Assembly: GCF_037861325.1 (NCBI RefSeq)
Contig: NZ_JAFELW010000011.1
DNA length: 9,461 nucleotides
Source of the DNA: Riemerella anatipestifer_F
GTDB taxonomy: Bacteria > Bacteroidota > Bacteroidia > Flavobacteriales > Weeksellaceae
Direction: 5' to 3' (one strand)
Shown here in pieces: positions 6,912 to 9,461 of this stretch. Within the stretch, counting starts at the first letter, position 1; the number at the start of each line of letters is the position of its first letter. Position numbers and translations under genes: made by a program. The notes beneath the pieces were generated by a model. The model searched no databases, had not been told where the DNA came from, and saw only the letters and a list, made by a program, of their open reading frames with translations.

Positions 6912-8138
6912 TCAATCCACTATTTCTGAAACAGTTGATTTTTCTATTAGGAAAATCCCATCAAAAGAATCTACTATTTCAGTTTTTAGATATATAGAAT
7001 CAAAACGAATCTTACTACAATTTTTTAATTCCTTACTTTTATTGATTATTAAACAGCATTCTTTTCCTGATAATTCCTGCATAAAAAATTCAACAGAATC
7101 CGACTCTGGAGAATCAAGTGGAAATTTATCAACCCTAAAACCAAATTGATAATCATTATCAGGATACAATGCGGCAGTTTCTCCACGTAGATTAGTTATT
7201 GCAAATGCTTTGTATTTTTCTCCAAAAGTCATCGAAAGTCTTTGCCCCATTGGATAACAACTAATAAATCCGTCAAAATCGACCGGAGTTTTTTGAATGT
7301 GAGCATTGTGGGCAACTAAAATAATCTTTTTACCAAGTGAATTTTTCAAAAACCAATCAATACTTTCTGCCATATACTGGTCTTTTGCTCCCATATCTCC
7401 CTCAATTCCCTTTTCAGTAATGAAGCTTTCCATAGCATCAGCATTATAATTCATATAAATCAAGCCTTTAACTTGATGAAGTATCGATTGAAACTCTAAA
7501 CTTTCCAGTTTTGGTTGAAGAGTGACCAAACGAATGTAAACTTTTAATAGCAATGCTTTTAATTCATTATGTTCAGCTTCATCAAAAAGCGATAAATTTA
7601 ACGCAAGCTGAGAAGTCGAATAGAAATCAAATTTCTCAGCAAGATTTAAAATCTTCTGTAAGACATCAGAAGAAACGATTGAAAGTCTTTGCAAATAATC
7701 AGATACAATACGAAAGTTTGGAAAATAAGAACCTCCATTTTTAGGAATATCCACACCTAAAAAGGTAATTTGATTATTATTGTCTTGATTATACCGACGA
7801 AGCCATAGCAAAGTATCTTTAAACTCATTTGGATAATAAAAGTGTGACAGTAACTTATCCAAATCGTCGAATGGAATTTGTGATTTTATCCACTTATCAA
7901 CTTCTAATCCTTCAGAAAAACCAAACTCAAATGCCAAGGTGTCAAAATCACATTCAGTTACTAAAAACTCAATAACTTGATGCCTGAATGTAAAAAACTC
8001 TTTTATGAAATGTGAGTTTTCGCCTAAACCAACAATTGTAGAAGAATCAAAATATTCTCGAAATCGAAAAAGACTTTGTTTTATGGATGTATTATTTTCC
8101 GAATTAAACGGAAAAGTTAAGGGTTTTATATTTTTCAT
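6912..8138 (-). CDS. ere: Erythromycin esterase family protein
   Basis: The protein has 408 residues, the usual family length. Family blocks are VGLGENSHFIKEF (36-48), FRHQVIEFLV (51-60), FDTLAFEFGF (65-74), FLGVDIP (126-132), DQYMAES (253-259) and ILVAHNAHIQK (273-283). Active-site positions known from EreB (E43, H46, R55, E74, H285, H288) have same-spaced counterparts here at E40, H43, R52, E71, H277 and H280. It should hydrolyse the macrolactone ring of 14- and 15-membered macrolides in the cytoplasm. Some family members have other substrates, so macrolide resistance is likely rather than proven. It is read against the cassette direction and brings its own -7 box, a leader of about 120 nt and a terminator. 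An AAGG at 8147-8144 (minus) lies five bases before the ATG, one of the few Shine-Dalgarno-like sites in the window. Confidence 0.85.
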   Translation of the reverse strand: MKNIKPLTFPFNSENNTSIKQSLFRFREYFDSSTIVGLGENSHFIKEFFTFRHQVIEFLVTECDFDTLAFEFGFSEGLEVDKWIKSQIPFDDLDKLLSHFYYPNEFKDTLLWLRRYNQDNNNQITFLGVDIPKNGGSYFPNFRIVSDYLQRLSIVSSDVLQKILNLAEKFDFYSTSQLALNLSLFDEAEHNELKALLLKVYIRLVTLQPKLESLEFQSILHQVKGLIYMNYNADAMESFITEKGIEGDMGAKDQYMAESIDWFLKNSLGKKIILVAHNAHIQKTPVDFDGFISCYPMGQRLSMTFGEKYKAFAITNLRGETAALYPDNDYQFGFRVDKFPLDSPESDSVEFFMQELSGKECCLIINKSKELKNCSKIRFDSIYLKTEIVDSFDGIFLIEKSTVSEIVD

Positions 8139-8153
8139 TATTACCTTATTTTA

Positions 8154-8225
8154 AATTAAAAATTAACGTACCAAATAGCAACCGTCTCAAAAAGACGATT
8201 TAATAATTTATTTTAATTTTTAATT
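8154..8225 (-). promoter_or_regulatory. Structured 5' leader of the esterase gene
   Basis: Two nested inverted repeats lie just upstream of the esterase start. The outer one pairs 8225-8213 with 8166-8154, thirteen perfect A/U pairs; its 3' arm ends seven bases before the AAGG. The inner one is CGTCTTTTTGAGACG at 8197-8183, a 5-bp stem. The arrangement could regulate translation, as in macrolide-inducible leaders, but the outer stem is wholly A/U and may be composition only. Confidence 0.35.
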
Positions 8226-8247
8226 ACCAAGGCTTGCTGAAATACAT
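8224..8247 (-). CDS. Possible seven-residue leader peptide before the esterase gene
   Basis: An ATG at 8247 (minus) opens a short frame, MYFSKPW, whose stop codon overlaps the first bases of the outer leader stem. It would lie about 15-20 nt after the start of a transcript from the -7 box at 8276-8269. Position and size fit a ribosome-stalling leader peptide for a macrolide-resistance gene. Short frames of this size are common by chance and no ribosome-binding site is visible. Confidence 0.2.
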   Translation of the reverse strand: MYFSKPW

Positions 8248-8267
8248 AAAATGTGAATTATTTGAAT

Positions 8268-8276
8268 ACAAAGATA
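8268..8276 (-). promoter_or_regulatory. Bacteroidota-type -7 promoter box for the esterase gene
   Basis: On the minus strand the sequence reads TATCTTTGT, a full match to TAnnTTTG, 131 bp before the esterase ATG. The -33 region falls on GTTATGTGAAGG, the complement of the cassette end at 8288-8297, with no strong TTG. The promoter therefore sits at the very edge of the cassette, and part of it may be supplied by the recombination end. Confidence 0.5.
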
Positions 8277-8287
8277 CTAAAAATTCC

Positions 8288-8490
8288 TTCACATAACATC
8301 GCATTGGCAAAATGGCAGGTTAAGTGCTAAATTGAAAGTTTCTGCATTTTATTCCGCCGAATGTGTTCCACATTCAGCTTTTTTTAATAATTTAGCTTCT
8401 GTGGAAACACATCGGCTACGTCACTGCTAAATTGAACTTTTCGTCCAATTTATCCGCCACTTCGCCAATGCGTTTCCCGTTATGGGCCAT
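8288..8490 (+). repeat. attC-like repeat F (long class)
   Basis: Outer ends are TTCACATAAC (8288-8297) and GTTATGGGCC (8479-8488); AAC to GTT is 187 bp. The core stem is perfect and copy-specific: CGCATTGGC with GCCAATGCG. The inner hairpin pairs about 8356-8379 with 8394-8415. Two direct copies of GCTAAATTGAA...TTTAT-TCCGC flank it. A third hairpin, AAATTGAAC (8429-8437) with GTCCAATTT (8443-8451), corresponds in position to the one in repeat B. The left decamer pairs with 6842-6851. The right decamer has no partner in the window because the following cassette is broken. Confidence 0.85.
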
Positions 8491-8496
8491 TTTTGA

Positions 8497-8570
8497 ATGA
8501 CAATGCGAATAGATACAGACAAACAAATGAATTTACTTAGTGATAAGAACGTTGCAATAATTGGTGGTGG
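8497..8570 (+). pseudogene. tet(X): tet(X) 5' remnant (first 25 codons only)
   Basis: The reading frame opens MTMRIDTDKQ and continues to MNLLSDKNVAIIGGG. As I recall the published protein, this is the N-terminus of Tet(X), the FAD-dependent monooxygenase of about 388 residues that inactivates tetracyclines. IIGGG is the first half of the Rossmann GxGxxG motif. After GGTGGTGG the match stops: tet(X) should continue ACCCGTTGG, but the window has CTCCCGATGG, sharing a CCCG-TGG micro-similarity with the expected sequence. The rest of the gene is missing, so no active enzyme can be made. The start codon lies 17 bp after the cassette boundary at 8479-8480, the position expected for a cassette gene. 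Confidence 0.85.
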
Positions 8571-8710
8571 CTCCCGATGGAACCTATCATTGGGTAATTG
8601 GTTATTTTCTCACGGAAGAAGAGGCCAGGGGAACACAGGTTCACGATGCAGTAATTCCAAATCCCCGCATGGTGTTCATTTCACCTACAATTTACAAAGT
8701 ACTTCCATGA
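8571..8710 (+). pseudogene. 3' remnant of an unrecognised gene upstream of folA
   Basis: Reading in the frame that starts with CCC at 8573, there is an open frame to the TGA at 8708-8710, ending in NPRMVFISPTIYKVLP. The frame contains PDGTYHWVIGYF and TEEEARGTQV. Its TGA overlaps the folA ATG as ATGA, the mark of a coupled gene pair, which supports a real coding origin. The 5' part was lost at the junction with tet(X). I do not recognise the family. Base composition is less AT-rich than the cassettes, like folA, which suggests the two came together from a chromosome. Confidence 0.55.
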
Positions 8711-9210
8711 AAGTAGCATTGATTGTTGCTGTTGATCAGCAATTCGGTATTGGAAAGAACAATGATTTGATGTGGCATTTGCCTGCAGATATGAAATTTT
8801 TCAAAGAAACAACCACGGGACATATTGTGGTTACAGGTAGAAAAAACTACGATTCCATTCCGGAACGTTTTCGGCCGTTGCCCAACCGCGAGAATGCGGT
8901 CTTAACACGCAATACCGAATATCATGCTCCTGGAGCAGTTGTTTTTTCTTCCTTGGAATCCTGTTTGGATCATTATAAAAATGAAGTGGAACGAACCGTT
9001 TTCATAATTGGAGGCGGACAAATTTACCGAGAAGCTTTAGCGCTTGATTGTGTTCAAGAGATGTTTATTACCCATGTGCAGGGCGAATTTGGTGCAGATA
9101 CCTTCTTCCCGAAATTCGAAGCTGTCGCTTGGAATGTTGAAACGGTAGCAACCCAAGCAGTGGATGAGAAAAATGCCTATGCGTTTGAAGTGAAAAGGTA
9201 TTGGAGGTAA
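8707..9210 (+). CDS. folA: Dihydrofolate reductase
   Basis: The protein has 167 residues, normal for bacterial enzymes. Family marks are ALIVAVDQQFGIGKNNDLMWHLPADM, with catalytic D28 following W23 and LP; TGRKNYDSIP (43-52) for NADPH binding; FIIGGGQIY; and THVQGEFGADTFFP near the C-terminus. It reduces dihydrofolate to tetrahydrofolate with NADPH and is the target of trimethoprim. No obvious resistance-type replacement stands out, but this cannot be judged by eye. I chose the ATG at 8707 because homology starts exactly there and it overlaps the upstream stop codon. A longer frame beginning at the tet(X) start codon (8497) runs in frame into it and would add 70 unrelated residues. The base composition differs from the cassette genes, so it is more likely chromosomal DNA next to the array than a cassette. 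Confidence 0.93.
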   Translation: MKVALIVAVDQQFGIGKNNDLMWHLPADMKFFKETTTGHIVVTGRKNYDSIPERFRPLPNRENAVLTRNTEYHAPGAVVFSSLESCLDHYKNEVERTVFIIGGGQIYREALALDCVQEMFITHVQGEFGADTFFPKFEAVAWNVETVATQAVDEKNAYAFEVKRYWR

Positions 9211-9383
9211 CGTGATTACTTGATGAGAAATAAGAAATCATTGTCTACCTACTTTCGTTATATTTGATCAAATAAAGAAACAAACCTGCACAAAAACATC
9301 AAGTATTATGCTGTTTTGTACAGAAAAGCCGTATCAATAAATAAGTTATGTGTAATTTTAGCCGCAAACGCAGTTAAAACAAA

Positions 9384-9413
9384 AAGGCTCCGAATTTCGG
9401 AACCTTCTTTTTA
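9384..9413. terminator. Rho-independent terminator, probably bidirectional, after folA
   Basis: AAGG (9384-9387) and CCGA (9390-9393) pair with TCGG (9397-9400) and CCTT (9403-9406), followed by CTTTTTAT. On the other strand the stem is followed by a T-run (complement of AAAACAAAAA at 9376-9385), so it can also stop the convergent gene. The 170 bp between folA and this stem shows no gene I can support. Confidence 0.75.
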
Positions 9414-9461
9414 TCATTTCATTTTTCTAAAAAACTTGTACAACAAATCGATTTTATTTGA
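9414..9461 (-). CDS. C-terminal end of a convergent gene (partial)
   Basis: On the minus strand an open frame enters from the right edge and ends SNKIDLLYKFFRKMK before TGA at 9416-9414, directly before the shared terminator. The position and a stop right at the terminator stem suggest a real gene end, but 15 residues are too few to identify a family. Confidence 0.35.
   Translation of the reverse strand, partial: SNKIDLLYKFFRKMK

Larger units (their letters stand above)
1..8570 (+). mobile_element. Integron-type gene cassette array (five complete cassettes plus one truncated)
   Basis: Six related palindromic repeats separate unrelated single-function gene modules. With crossovers placed at G^TT, the cassettes run 125-2103, 2104-4726, 4727-5848, 5849-6842 and 6843-8479, and a sixth begins at 8480. 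In all five complete modules, the ten bases starting at GTT are the exact reverse complement of the ten bases ending at AAC before the next repeat. An example is GTTAGGCGAT at 2103 and ATCGCCTAAC at 4535. In integrons the last bases of an attC site come from the neighbouring cassette, and the site is completed by the cassette's own start on circularisation. These ends match that rule. Most genes (5 of 7, counting the tet(X) stub) read rightward, with the repeat behind them. No integrase, attI or shared promoter is in the window, so this could be a distal array segment or an integrase-less cluster. Repeat sequence and ten-base pairing differ from textbook attC sites. Confidence 0.75.

Noticed and set aside
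1..8490. Repeats A-F as miniature transposons (MITEs) or insertion-sequence remnants
   Set aside because: The variable matching ends pair across each gene module as inverted complements. Transposition would give short direct duplications around each repeat, and none are seen.
1..8490. CRISPR array or diversity-generating repeat structure
   Set aside because: The repeats are 124-187 bp imperfect palindromes separated by whole genes of 1-2.6 kb, not short direct repeats with short spacers.
8497..9210. A naturally N-terminally extended DHFR of 237 residues
   Set aside because: The first 25 residues are Tet(X) and the next 45 are an out-of-frame reading of another gene's tail; DHFR homology starts at the ATG at 8707.
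9345..9354. AGTTATGTGT near the right end as a seventh cassette boundary
   Set aside because: It resembles GTTATGTGAA by chance. There is no palindrome arm beside it and no matching partner.

Overview
The window looks like an accessory region from a member of the Bacteroidota, most likely a flavobacterium (Weeksellaceae or a relative). The gene-bearing part is AT-rich and mostly lacks Shine-Dalgarno sites. A TAnnTTTG-type -7 promoter box sits upstream of the esterase gene. At 8497-8570 there is the exact 5' end of tet(X), a resistance gene typical of this phylum. The species cannot be fixed from the sequence alone.

Layout. Positions 1 to about 8490 form an array of single-function modules separated by six related imperfect palindromes (repeats A-F). 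Measured from AAC to GTT they fall into two size classes: 124 bp (A, E) and 184-187 bp (B, C, D, F). Each module starts with GTT plus seven module-specific bases and ends with the reverse complement of those seven bases plus AAC. This is the end structure expected of integron gene cassettes, whose attC site is completed only when the cassette circularises. I therefore read the region as an integron-type cassette array. No integrase or attI is visible. The modules are: (1) a GHKL/MORC-type ATPase fused to a PD-(D/E)XK-like nuclease; (2) a type II restriction-modification set of endonuclease (+), cytosine-5 methyltransferase (-) and DUF6471 protein (-); (3) a lincosamide-type nucleotidyltransferase; (4) a cation-diffusion-facilitator-like transporter with an N-terminal HMA-like domain; (5) an erythromycin-esterase-family gene (-) with its own promoter and structured leader; (6) the first 25 codons of tet(X), cut off abruptly.

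From 8571 the sequence changes character. It is less AT-rich and looks like ordinary chromosome: the 3' end of an unrecognised gene overlaps (ATGA) a complete dihydrofolate reductase gene. A rho-independent terminator follows, then the last 16 codons of a convergent gene. The tet(X) break leaves an open reading frame running in frame from the tet(X) start codon into folA.

Functionally the array mixes anti-phage or self/non-self functions (modules 1 and 2) with antibiotic resistance (3, 5 and the tet(X) stub) and metal transport (4). Genes on the + strand have little promoter space and probably rely on read-through. The two minus-strand units (methyltransferase plus DUF6471, and the esterase) must carry their own promoters.
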